Origin: Dendrolimus kikuchii
Lineage: Eukaryota; Arthropoda; Insecta; Lepidoptera; Lasiocampidae
Length of the DNA: 64,000 bases
Direction of reading: 5' to 3'
Assembly: GCA_019925095.2 (NCBI GenBank)
Contig: CM034392.1
Coordinates: 8,609,887 to 8,673,886 of the forward strand
Program-made: the position numbers and the translations under genes
In this document: positions 32,366 to 42,987 of the stretch, in pieces
How positions within the stretch are numbered: the stretch's first letter is position 1
Layout: every line of letters begins with the position of its first letter
Notes under the pieces: model-generated
Databases searched by the model: none
Seen by the model: the letters and a program-made list of their open reading frames with translations, nothing else
What the model was told of the DNA's origin: nothing

Positions 32366-33149
32366 CGGACCGAACCCTAAAAACCCTTTTAAATAAATAC
32401 TGCACTTAGTTTTTCGTAAAGTCTGTTCAATTGTTATTCCAAGAATTCACAATGTGATTTAACTTCAACTGTAATCAAACTATAAGCCAGTACTCGAGGT
32501 CCGGAAAACTCATTGAAACTTTGTTAAAATAAGGCACTCAACACAGACATGGAACGGCGATGTAAAGCGATTACATTATTATGTTTTATTTTATTTATAA
32601 ACCAGCATCATCATCATCATTCGAATATTAAATCCCGATTACGTTCCCTTCGACACCCAGGGTCCACATATCAGCTTTTTCTTTACTACTTCGCTTAAGG
32701 TCTTCGGTGTCCGCTATTTTAAGACCATTGGTACCCATAACATCCTTCACAACGTATTGCTATCAGTTTTTGGGCCTTCGCATCCAACTGAAATATGGTG
32801 GAGGTGGCGTAACTAGCACAGATGATTACCCTATTTGCATGTAAGAAACGTCAGGTCGTATGTTGGGCAACTCCGAGGATTAGAACCCAACCACTACAGC
32901 CAAGGAACGACAAGAATAAATCACTGAATTTTTAAGGTATATCTCTTCGACTTCCTACTTCAACAACTACTGCCAGCAGCCAACACTATTACTAACTACA
33001 TTACTAATACAAATGTACAATAATTAGTATGATTGTTGAATCTACATACATTGTAAAAGAATTTTATATAAGTGCTATTACGTGTTGAATTGTTTGTGTT
33101 ATATACATTTGAGTACACTAAGCTTTTAATTTTTGTAAGAAATAAAAGC
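32366..33149. other. Mixed repeats: (ATC)n and a possible tRNA-like SINE
   Basis: (ATC)n lies at 32,604-32,620. On the minus strand near 32,870-32,910, GTAGTGGTTGGGTTCTAATCC looks like adjacent tRNA-type promoter boxes, suggesting a decayed SINE. The stretch at 32,640-32,790 may be the 3' UTR of the LINE at 33,150, which has the same orientation. Confidence 0.35.
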
Positions 33150-33312
33150 CTACTCTCTCTTTTCCTTCGCCTTCTCCCAATTATTTGGGGTTGGCATAAC
33201 GTCTTTTCCTTCCATATTAATCTATTCTGGCATACGTCCTCCGTCACACCACAAATCATCATATCATCTTTCACACAATATATCCATGTCTTTTTTAGTC
33301 TACCTTTCTACC
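33150..33312 (-). pseudogene. LINE reverse-transcriptase C-terminal relic
   Basis: Minus-strand translation from 33,312: GRLKKTWIYCVKDDMMICGV, TEDVCQNRLIWKEKTLCQPQ, then a basic tail. The pattern GRPKKTW-DCVKDDM---GV-E----DR--W--KT--ADP is the usual end of insect endonuclease/reverse-transcriptase ORFs. The fragment is ~54 codons, clean of stops. It differs from the other LINE families of this window. Confidence 0.7.
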
Positions 33313-33949
33313 TTTTTTTTTTACTCGCCTGCTAATAAATCCACCTCTGCTGTACAATATGCAGTGCGGTGCAGCAGTAGTTTCTACTTCAACTATATTC
33401 AGTAATTGTACAATTAGCTAAGTAGAAACTACTCCTGCTTATCGCTTTTCTTACAGTGTGCTACGAGTATAAGGTACAAAATATTAACGTAACAGTTTTG
33501 ATGTACTCGTATTCTATCTATGTATAAAGCCCATAATGTTTATGAGACGTTAAAAGTAATTTTATTCATATCCTTAGATAAATACACTTAACACAGAACG
33601 TCCATATTAGGGAAAATACATTTGGGAATTGCTCCAATTTTATTGGAATGTTGTTACAAGAAAGCTTTATGAAAGTATTTTTAACTGACGTAATGGAAAA
33701 TTCTGTTGCCATTTTTAATAGACTTATTTATAAAAAGAACCAAATATTTCCTATCTTCAATTTTCGAACATTTCTTTATCAATAATACTAAGACTTTGTG
33801 ACTCACTAACACGATCATATTAGGCTGTATGAGTGGGTTCGGTCCTTCTTATTCTATGGGAACAAATGGTGTATCCGCCTCGTTTGTCCAAGTCAGATTA
33901 GCGGGTTTCATTCTTCAGAGATTTCGATTTCAGGTTAAAAGAAAAACAT
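33313..33949. other. AT-rich DNA, nothing coding
   Basis: A short inverted repeat AGTAGTTTCTACTT / AAGTAGAAACTACT lies at 33,377-33,390 and 33,420-33,433. Nothing else recognised. Confidence 0.4.
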
Positions 33950-34232
33950 TTAATTTTTTTTATTGCAGGACTACATCAGACAGGCAGACGGCCCACTTGA
34001 TGGAAAACGGTTACCATCGCCTATGGACATTTGCAACACCAAAAGTGCTGCAAATGCGCTTCTGCTCTCTAAGGGAGACTGGAACCTGGTCACGAATATG
34101 GCGTATGGTTATGACGACATATGTTAGACCAGGGATGGTAGCCATCCAGTCGGGCAAATGCCCTACTACCACCTGGCTGTGGGTTGTTTTGTCGCCTCTT
34201 ACGAGTCGCCCGGCCGCAGGAAATTGTATTTC
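33950..34232 (-). mobile_element. SINE-A, sense on -, head truncated
   Basis: Complete tail and body from TTTTTTTATTGCAGGACTAC to CCGGCCGCAGGAAATTGTAT. The last ~25 bp (the CACGGATA head) are missing. A 137-codon + frame (33,829-34,242) runs from flanking DNA through the antisense of the element and is not a gene. Confidence 0.88.
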
Positions 34233-37079
34233 TAATTTATAAAACAATTTCTAAGTTTCCATTTTCATTTAATAATGGAACATAAAACAACCTCTAAGAA
34301 CGAAAATAGAATTTAATCCAACATTATTTCTGTACCAAAACAACAGGATTAACGTTTTTATATTCTAATCACGAAAGTTTACTGAGGGTTTTATTACTCT
34401 ACCCACCCACTTTTGGGCTCCCTGCGACCTTACATTATGCAAAATTCCAATTTTATAACCAACACATGAATTATCCAATAAAATCGAAGTTAAGTATGTT
34501 TACATTCGTATAATATCGCTAAGTCACGTATATAAGACAGTTGTGTAGCCAAGACCCATTTATTGTTCAAAGCAAATAAAAAGAAACGGAGCAAAATGTA
34601 CTTAATTCCCTCAAGAAGGTTCTATAAAACTTTTGCCACAAATCAATTTCAACCTTATAAGTAACAAGCAAAGTTTTAAAATTGATTAAAGAATACGTGT
34701 CGCTTGTGGCGTTATGGATTGCGAATGTTATTAGGGTTTAATTCAGGAGCTTGAAGTAAATTCTGAATGTGCCTGAATATATAACATAGAACACAATTAA
34801 ATAACTATGTTGTTACTTCCAGTTTTCCGTTCTCGGTACAACGTTTACTCGCGAGTTTAGTCATGTCAACATTCTGTATTCAGGTGATATTTATATTAAT
34901 TAGAGTGAAGACAAATATAATATGTTTATGTTATATGGGTTGATGTGAAATGTTGATTTCGTGATTCTGGCGTAATAATAAACATGTTATACGGTTCCTT
35001 TTATGGTGGTACAGCTTTAGCAGATGCTTAATAAGCCTTTCAGTCTGATGGACTAATGAATGATCTATGTAAATGTACAGATATAGGCTGGATGTCAGGA
35101 ATGGAGGTACATGTAGTGAAAACTTATTGTCGCCTACGTAGGTATAGTAATGAACCTTGACTGGTTAAGGGGATGTTTCACAGTTTTAATTATGGCTATT
35201 ATAACTTTAATGCAATTAAAATTATTGGAAATGGCGTTCCTTAATATGTACATATACATAATAAGTATGTTATAAGTGTGTTTGTAGGTGGAAATGAACG
35301 TACTTTATGTTCAAAGGCTCCTAAAGCTTTTGACGGATCCAATCACACAACTGCCAAAATTATGATAACATCCATCACACAAAGACATCCGGCAATCAAT
35401 ATACACACACCTAAAACAGCTGCAGACGACGCCATTTTGAAGTGCTTATTTCCATTATAACATTGTACTAACTACACTGAAATGTTCTACAAAAGTTCGC
35501 GTTTTGCTTCGTGAAGTCCACAACTTTCAACTCGGCAAGAATACACTAACTTCCCAATTGGTATTATGCGAAAACAACATTTATTACAAGCGAGCACAGA
35601 TTGAATTAGCCCGCGGTAGAATTCCGCTTACAACTTTGCGCAAATACGCCAAGTTCAAGTTATCTGAAAAGTTATTTAACAAAGTTTCATAGCTTTGTGG
35701 GATGCTGGGCGAGATTGCACGCTGGGGTGACGGGATTAGGTTAATTATCGAGCGAAGGTCGCGGCGCACGTGGGCTCTTTCGGTGTCAAAGCCAGTCGGC
35801 GTTATCCCATCGAGAGCCGTGACTGTAGAAAGATTTCCCTTCTACAATGGACTGAGACGGTCCGGCCACTGAAATGACTTTGTAATAGCGTTCTCAATAA
35901 AACGACCCAATAACGTGGGCTTTTTACTTTATTTATGAGATAGTTTGACAGGACTCTACGTTACTGAATAAATGTTTACCTATACGATAAAAATGGAACT
36001 TTTCCAGGGAAAGCTTATTACATTTTACCTACTCCTTATTGTTGCGAATACATGAGATATTGAATTTCGATTTGCTTAAGTGAAATTATCTGCGAACAAA
36101 GAGGATCACGTTATGATATCATTATGGAACGGTTTTGGGTACAACTCTCTTATTTTATAGATACTGTAAGTTTTAATGAGCTAAACACAGTGATCAAAGT
36201 AGACATTAAGGAGATGCTCTGTACCGCCTTTAAACTAAATAGTATTGATGTTGATGTCTTCTATTCGAATATATCACTAATTAAATAAAAGTAATTCATT
36301 TCTTTAATACATAAATAGTTCCAGTAGATAGTATATAAGTGTACTAACGTTCTGAAAGAAATGATTTCTGCTTAGGAAATTCACAAATTAACTCGAGTAC
36401 AGTAATAAGAACATTATTTTCCCCTGAAATTGGTCCAGAGATCGTTGTTTTGTTTGCAATACAAAAGGGAAATCAAACCTCCAATACAACATACTCAGTA
36501 CAATATACATGGTTGTAAAGTAATAAACACTGTTTCTTTAACGTTTATCTTCATTTATTTATTCTATAGATAACTTTGTGTATTCATTACATTCGTATAT
36601 AACTTTTTGTCAATGCTATATATGAATATACAAGTACATGTATGTTGTTAGTAGAAGTTAACTCTTTATACTTTTTTGGTAAAAGTTTTCACTGACACAA
36701 GTTTTGAGCCGGTCCTATAAACTAGTAAAACTAAGTAAACTACATATCACCTGTCACTTATTGAAGTGGCTGGGCCACATGCAAGGTCAGAAAGTGATTA
36801 TAGCGTCCCCCTGTCTCAAACTACCAGAAGTAAACACAAATTACAAAAGCAATACTGGAACGTCACTCGGTTTACACTTCAAAACAATATGTGAAATATG
36901 CACAAACACTTGTATTCGCCACGTATGAAGTCACAGAAACACTATTATTGAAGCTCCAAGTCAGAAAACAGTCTTTCGCCTTTCAGTATAACCTCAAAAC
37001 ATCTTACTGACACTCCGCGGCCCACAGGAATTAATAAAAAGTTTCTTTAGAAAACAAGTGGGTTGTGAGCATGTTCCAA
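34233..37079. other. Mostly unique DNA with a GC-richer patch
   Basis: The block at 35,480-35,870 is GC-richer and matches no repeat here. Frames at 35,278-35,460 and 35,504-35,692 are open but carry no motif. The + frame at 36,704-36,928 contains HLLKWLGHMQG, which resembles the KWLGH core of LINE reverse transcriptases, but the match is too short to call. No host gene is supported. Confidence 0.35.
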
Positions 37080-37760
37080 AATGGTGGAACTTTGCGATAA
37101 CTTCGGAACGTAGAGCGACCTGAAGTTGTAGGGTGCGCGACTTGTACCGCTCGCGTTAAAGCCGCGCAGCCCTCACTAACTTTTCCTACAATGACTCACC
37201 GGAAAAACTTGCTGGCTTAGATTTTTTCGCTTACAAACTTTATTATTTCACATTAAAAATTATTTAAAGTCACTGTCACTTAACTAAAGTAGTTTTGGTG
37301 GTGTTTATGACGACTTTAAAAGTGGCGTCTCAGTTAAGTGCTGTCGTACCGTACCGCGAGCCTCGTAGTCGACGGGGGTTCGGTCGGGGAAAATCAATAA
37401 CTTACGGCCGACTCTCCGCCGCTCTCCGCTTTTAATCATACACTTTGTGAGCAAAACATTAAAACTTGTCCGTTTGTTTGTCGGAGGCGGATCGTTGCTG
37501 ATCGGCGAAGGGGGAGTCGGGCTAAGCAAGTTTAACAGTTTTCAAGCGAGCGGGCGGCTACGCCGGCGATCGGCAATCGACTTGGCTACTTCCGCGAGTT
37601 TACTTGCGGGAAAGTTTTGCGAGGTGTTCTTACAAAGAAGTACGGTTATGTACTGCAATGTGAATAAGATTGCTGACGCCCCGCTCCCCGCTCGCTACTG
37701 CCCACAAGTTTGCTGCATTTTTATCGGTGGCCGAGTTCAAATTAAAACTTTGTTCAACCA
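37080..37760 (-). promoter_or_regulatory. CpG-rich block, candidate promoter and 5' UTR exon
   Basis: This is the longest CpG-rich unique block in the window, in otherwise AT-rich DNA. On the minus strand GGCC|GTAAGT gives a donor with a perfect intron side at 37,405. The exon side is weak. Arthropod initiator-like TCAGTC lies on the minus strand at 37,891-37,886, but no TATA box or DPE is seen. If transcribed to the left, it could be the non-coding first exon of the gene whose ATG exon is at 21,690. Plus-strand (37,447-37,767) and minus-strand frames are open because of base composition and show no protein motif. Confidence 0.3.
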
Positions 37761-39204
37761 AAGTTAGTAGTTCAGCATTATAAAGGTTGTGTTTGAGTTC
37801 TATATTATTAACTTTTAATTGAGTGCTGAGTTGCTATGTGGGGCGTTAGCATCAGTTAGGTACGCCATATAAGAGTATTAATTAGGACTGAGTCATAATA
37901 AAAAACGCTATTAGTTGTACATTTTTAATACTCTACAAACTGAGTAACCATGGATTATATTATTATTCTTTTTCATACACAGAAAGACATTGTTCGCACA
38001 AGTTTCTTTTTTGAAGAAGCTATCATTCATTTTGGGATAGCATTAACATCCTAGTTTTTTTTTGTATGTTTTAGCTTGCAGTCAACTTAACAGAGAAAAT
38101 TCTATGTGCATGTACCAGTAACTAATGGACACATTTTCATATAGTAAAAATCATTTAGCAATTCAAGTTAGATGAAAAATACTTATTAGTCCTTTAGGTG
38201 TTCTTGTAATTCAAGAAAAAAATAAGTTCTTAAAATACAATAAATGTAGTTACATAAAAAAAAGAATATCACCGTGGTCAACATTACATAATTAAATACA
38301 TGAACAGTTTTACTACTGTATATTATACCGTACTACAAAGGTATATAAACTAACTTATTTATTAATAAATAATGTATGTGTTTGCCTCCGATTTATTATA
38401 CATACACACATATTATATTATTCATACATATATGCAAAAACTAAGCAATTTACGCTTGTAACATTATTATATATAACGGATAAACCCGAAGATCTAGACC
38501 AGAATAAACAATAAAAAATTGTTTACGTAATTTACTCTAATGGAAATCGAATTAGTCACCTTTGACTTGCAGTGTCCTATACAAGCCAGCGTTTAGTCAA
38601 CTAGATCTCGGAGGTCCTCAATTTAATAATAATAACAATATGAATAGAGTCCTCTTAAATATTTCAATGTAATATTATTTTTAAAAACCTAGTATATTGT
38701 TCACTAATAATTAGTTGGCCTAATATTATTTAATAATCAATAACTCATTACATGTAATAAAATATGCTAAACATGCAATCAAAACTTACGAAAGCAGTTA
38801 AAGCAAACATTATCCCAAGTAGTTTAATCCAGTAAGTAATACAAACAAGTTTGACTTCCCACGAATGTTGCTATCCAACACACTCTATCCGTCCGAATAA
38901 TCTACAAAACTGTTACATTGGCAAATCTGAAGACCAGTATAAAACGACCTTTTATTCTTCTTGTAGTGTTTAATTTAACAAACGAAGTAATACATATTCA
39001 TAGATCATAATAAAGTGGATGATTCCGGAGTCGAGCGACTGATTGGCTTACGAGTCCAGATTTTCGAAGGAAGCCCCACTTTATCACAATTCCGGGGTGA
39101 AGTATTAACAAGTATTTTATTAGATAAATAAGTAAGAAAGGTTATGTTTAGTTAGAAATAGGTAGGTACAGTGTAATAATTATTATGATGTTTGCAATAT
39201 AAAC
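37761..39204. other. AT-rich DNA, nothing coding
   Basis: No gene. A segment near 38,540-38,610 has a weak box B-like AATTCGATTTCC on the minus strand and may be a very old SINE. Confidence 0.35.
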
Positions 39205-39327
39205 AGAAGTGGGGTTTGTTAAGACGAAATTAGACAGGGTCATTTCTGTTTTTCAATTTGTATAGAATGGGACATAAAAAATTTAGAAAAACGATTTGGA
39301 TTGTTTAAAAAGGTTTAGGTGTATTTT

Positions 39328-39550
39328 TGTCTAGAACGTTTCTGTTGGATTTGGAATGAGCTCCCATCCGTGGTTTTCCCACAGCGCTACAATATGGGAC
39401 TTTTTTAAAAGGATGTCATAAAAGTTCCTTGAGGCCGACAGCGCGTTAGTGACACCTCTGGTGTTGCAAACATCTATAGGCGACGATAACCGCTGTCCAT
39501 CAGGTGCGCCGTCTGCCTGTCTGCTGTACTCCAACTATAAAAAAGGTGAC
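39328..39550 (+). pseudogene. jockey/CR1-type LINE 3' end, short copy
   Basis: Plus-strand frame: RFCWIWNELPSVVFPQRYNM then GLF, stop. WNELPS-VFP-RYD is the conserved C-terminal block of ORF2 in this LINE group. The following ~130 bp (GGTGTTGCAAACATCTATAG, GCCGTCTGCCTGTCTGCTG, CCAACTATAAAAAA) is the LINE 3' end and is nearly the same as the 3' ~110 bp of SINE-A. It is a 5'-truncated insertion within element F. Confidence 0.8.
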
Positions 39551-39610
39551 TTTTGAATTGCTTTTTGTTATGTTATACCTAGTAAAAATTCCAAATTTTG
39601 TTATTTGTCC

Positions 39611-39830
39611 ACCCACAGTTAGGTGGTAGGGCATTTGCCCGACTGGATAGCTACCACCCCTGGTTTATAGTATGCCGCCATAACAACCTTGAGTTGTGTT
39701 CCGGCATCAGTGGCCAGGTTCCAGTTTCTCCTTCAAGGCCGGCAGCACATTGGCAGCACGGCTGTTGTTGCTAATGTCCACAGGCGACGCTAACCACTTT
39801 CCACTTGCGGTGCTTCAGCAATAAAAAAAA
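39611..39830 (+). mobile_element. SINE-A, 5'-truncated, sense on +
   Basis: Begins CCCACAGTTAGGTGGTAGGG, so ~75 bp of the head is missing, and ends GCTTCAGCAATAAAAAAAAC. It lies 60 bp after the LINE fragment in the same orientation, within the same host element F. Confidence 0.85.
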
Positions 39831-40059
39831 CTGTATTTCTATTTGTTATCCAACTTTAAACACAATTTTTTCAATGACACTTGTACTCACAAAATCTAAA
39901 CAATATTATAAAATATCAAATAAGCACTTAAAAGTCATCAATGAAACCTTTATAACAATTAAGGTCGTTTATATTTTAAAGCTGAAAACGTTTCATTGCT
40001 ATCAAAATTTAAAGAAAGAGACGAACCGTCTATTTTCGGCATATGCCAACACGTCGACT

Positions 40060-41065
40060 GCATAAAAACGACTTTAAATGTTTAAAAAGGTTTGATAGGT
40101 GACTTTTTACTACTTATCTGCTTGTCTGTTTGAAGTGTTTTTTTTATATTATGGAGTATTTCCCAACGCAAATTTATGTTTAATGTATAAAAATATTCTT
40201 AAATAAATAACTAATAGAAATAACAAATAACAAAATTTAGATCTTTATGCAATAAAATAAAAAACGAAATAGCCGTTAAAAAGTCGCTAATGAAACCTTT
40301 ATTACCAATCAGTTGATTTTTTTAAAATCTCACTTTAAAAATAAAATAAAAACGAAAAAGTAGTTAATATTTCACTTAGGAAACTTTTTTTAATTATTTA
40401 ACCGACTTTCAAAACGAGGAGGTTCTCAACTTCAGTGGTATTTTTTTATGTATGTACACCGATTACGCTGAGATTTATGATCCGATTTACGCGATTCTTC
40501 TTCAGTTTGATGCGGAATAGTAGTAATTTGTTCCCCTAAAAATTTAACATAGTTTGTCCCAGTAGTTTTCATTTTATGAACATTTTTTTATGAAAAAAAA
40601 TCCGTTCCCCTTTTCTTGGGACCTATATTTTTTAAGGCGCGCGACACCTTTCGTAGGCCTACCCATAGCTAGACACTAAAAAGTAACAAATAAAAAAAAA
40701 CTTCGTTTAAAAAAACCGACTTCAAAAACTAAAAAGTATAAAATAACTTATTTCTTAAGCTATTTTTAATTATAATATCTTATTTTTAATATATATTATC
40801 TAAAACATCTTGAAGTTGGTGCGAAGTAAAACATAAAAAATACTATATTTTGAAAATTACTAAGCACCGACTTTAAGATGTTTTTGATAATATATTTTAA
40901 AAATAAGATATTATAATTAAAAACGGCTTTAGAAATAAGTTATTTTATACTTTTTAGTTTTTGAAGTCGGTTTTTTTAAACGAATGTTTTTTTTTATTTT
41001 AAATTCTCATTTCTTTACAAATTGAAAGACAGAAGTTAACCCGTCTAATATCGACTTAGTGTCTA
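40060..41065. mobile_element. Second family F element, interrupted by hairpin element E
   Basis: AAAAAGGTTTGATAGGTGACTT at about 40,084 and CGTTAAAAAGTCGCTAATGA (about 40,273) match internal parts of F. The right end AAATTGAAAGACAGAAGTTA lies at about 41,020, after the whole E element. This suggests E jumped into a second F copy. Boundaries are approximate. Confidence 0.4.
40398..40990. mobile_element. Hairpin element E, most complete copy
   Basis: Starts TTTAACCGACTTTCAAAACG with an AGGAGGTTCTCAACTTC block, then CCGATTTACGCGATTCTTC, then the foldback: CTTCGTTTAAAAAAACCGAC at 40,701 pairs with its complement ending at 40,984, about 110 bp per arm around a ~60-bp centre. Both outer ends carry ACCGACTTYCAAAA or its inverse, so this sequence is probably the terminal repeat. 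It lacks the 82-bp tandem duplication present in the 5.7 kb copy. Confidence 0.75.
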
Positions 41066-41469
41066 AAATTTTTATTGAAATCCATTAAGCCATTTTCGTA
41101 ACGTAACGAAGACAACCTGTCAAACTAACTGAATCCTAAAAATCGTATTTTATGATTTAAGCAATGTATAAATAGCTATTACCTGTTTAAATTTTGGACA
41201 TTTATTTATTATATTCATTTTAGTAGATTAAGTTATTGTAAATCTGGCTTTATAATAGCAATATTTCATGAGCTCTTTCTGTCTCCATTTAAATGAAATT
41301 GAAGTAAGATCTTTTGTATTTGTTAAAATAAATTGACTTTTAAATCAGTCTAAAATTTAAAAGAAATTTAATACTAAAAGAAAAGTTGATGCATTGTATG
41401 ACGTAATGACTCATGGTGTTATAGAGGGCGTGCCAGAATAAAGGAGTATGAATGGGAAATACAATTTTC
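41066..41469. other. AT-rich DNA, nothing recognised
   Basis: No supported feature. Confidence 0.35.
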
Positions 41470-41640
41470 AGAGTTAAAATTTTTTATTCAAATGAAATTC
41501 CGCTGGAAAACATTTTCTGACGGTCAAGGTACATACAAGTTAAAATTTAAATCTACCCCCTATTCTATGTACACCACTTCGGAATGTGTCATCGCTGCTA
41601 GAAGAAGCGGCAAGAAACTTATTTCTCTGAATTTGCATAA
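41470..41640 (+). repeat. Dispersed repeat D, longest copy
   Basis: AAATTTAAATCTACCCCCTATTC, ATGTACACCACTTCGGAATG and AGAAGCGGCAAGAAACTT match the fragments at 7.8, 42.8 and 52.6 kb. The local 64-codon frame (41,492-41,686) runs through it, but no domain is visible. Confidence 0.55.
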
Positions 41641-41810
41641 GAAACACATGAAAATATATAAATCTGTCTCCACTTCACAAATTTGATTCAATATCTGAGG
41701 AGCTCTGATTAGAGGTGTTTGTATAAGGACACAACTCCTACTAGTCTACTTCTAGTAATTTGAAGAAGGTGAAAAATAACTGACAGAAAATCACTAACAG
41801 ATTATACTAG

Positions 41811-41880
41811 CTGATACCCGCTCGCTTCGCGTGCTGTAAAATCCGTTCTTAGCTGAACTCTACTTGGCGAAATGAAGGTC
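41811..41880 (-). mobile_element. Helitron-like 3' end fragment
   Basis: On the minus strand it ends CGCGAAGCGAGCGGGTATC, AGCTAGT. It is directly followed by the LINE fragment at 41,882. Confidence 0.5.
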
Positions 41881-41881
41881 C

Positions 41882-42190
41882 ATGCCAAATTTCCAGTTTA
41901 TAGGTATTATAATTGAAAGAATGACTAAACAGATATACAATGCAAAAGTGGATGGATGCAGAAGTTGTGGAAGGCCACGACACACCTTCCATGATCAAAT
42001 TGATCGTGTACTAGCAGAAGGTGATGTCAGGAGCCTTAAGAACAGACGAGCGTGCATGACAAGAGTTATGAATGTCAAAGAAGCAAGTGAGGTGTCTAAG
42101 AATAAGCCTGAATGGCGCTCTGTTGTTCGTGCCTACCCCGCAAGGGAACTGGCGTGAAGTTATGTATGTATGTGTATGTATGTATAGGTA
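41882..42190 (+). mobile_element. LINE 3' end (LINE-1st family), longest copy
   Basis: A 91-codon + frame is open to the natural stop and reads KQIYNAKVDGCRSCGRPRHT, then the same ending as the copy at 1802 with a few substitutions (ASEVSKNKPEWRS). A (TATG)n run with one TGTG slip follows the stop. The lack of stops means this copy is relatively young or the family ORF end is tolerant. Confidence 0.75.
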
Positions 42191-42759
42191 TTATAGTCCT
42201 AGAGATATCGTGATGAGTCACTATATACATCGATTTCAATTATATGTATTTATAGATTTGATAAATTAACTCATATTCAGCTTACAAATATCAATAATCC
42301 GTTTGAATAAAATATTTAAATTATAACACGTTTTCAATGTCCCTGTATTTAATATTCTGACAATCTTGAACCCTTTTACTGACGGTATTAAATATTCCCG
42401 CTAAAAATATATTCTTTAAAATCTTAATTAAATATGTATCGCCCTACGCTTTGGGGTTTGGCCAGAGCTAAAATAAAGCCCGTTTGATACTTTATTTACA
42501 CATTTAAACTGTACATCACACAACACGCCTTTTAGTCCAAAGTTTAAGATCCAAACTAATGTTGTATTGGAATCTGTTTAGAATCTGCGAAGTTTAAGAT
42601 TAACCTTACCGGCGATGTTCTCTTATGTTTTTGTCTTATTGAGTATGCAGTTTGCTACAACTACATTAGTTCTTCGAAATGTAATTATATAAAATCTTCT
42701 GTGTTTATTTGTAAAAAAGATCAGATAGACAAATTTGAAGAAAAATATTATGTAATTTT
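42191..42759. other. AT-rich DNA, nothing recognised
   Basis: No supported feature. Confidence 0.35.
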
Positions 42760-42875
42760 TAGCTTGACGTGTTGCTGGGGAGTCTCTTGCTGCTTCTTCT
42801 TGTTAAACGGCGATAATAAGCTGCGAAGCGGTGTACATAAAATAGGAAATAGATTTAAATTTTAACAAATATGTA
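42760..42875 (-). repeat. Dispersed repeat D fragment
   Basis: AGCTGCGAAGCGGTGTACAT, AAAATAGGAAATAGATTTAAA and TATGTATGACCTTCTA match the copy at 52.6 kb in the same orientation. Confidence 0.55.
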
Positions 42876-42987
42876 TGACCTTCTAAAAAAGTTCTTCAGT
42901 GGAATTTATATTTAACAAAATTTTTGAATTTGCATTAAAAATTTAGTGGGAAATTGAAGGGATTCTGTTATGCAATTTTATTTATAA

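Larger units (their letters stand above)
39205..40055. mobile_element. Family F element interrupted by a LINE and a SINE-A
   Basis: The left end GGTCATTTCTGTTTTTCAAT (39,238 on) and the right part ending CCGTCTATTTTCGGCAT (to 40,055) correspond to the two ends of the 365-bp element at 32.0 kb. TTTAAACACAA (about 39,852) matches an internal point of that copy. Between them lie a + LINE fragment (39,328-39,550) and a + SINE-A (39,611-39,830). Confidence 0.5.

Noticed and set aside
33829..34242. 137-codon plus-strand frame
   Set aside because: Its C-terminal two thirds are antisense SINE-A, and the N-terminal part has no motif.
36740..36800. HLLKWLGHMQG as another LINE fragment
   Set aside because: About ten residues resemble the KWLGH core but the flanks do not, so it is too short to support.
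37447..37767. 106-codon plus-strand frame in the CpG-rich block
   Set aside because: The peptide has no motif and the opposite strand is also open. A promoter or 5' UTR is a simpler reading.
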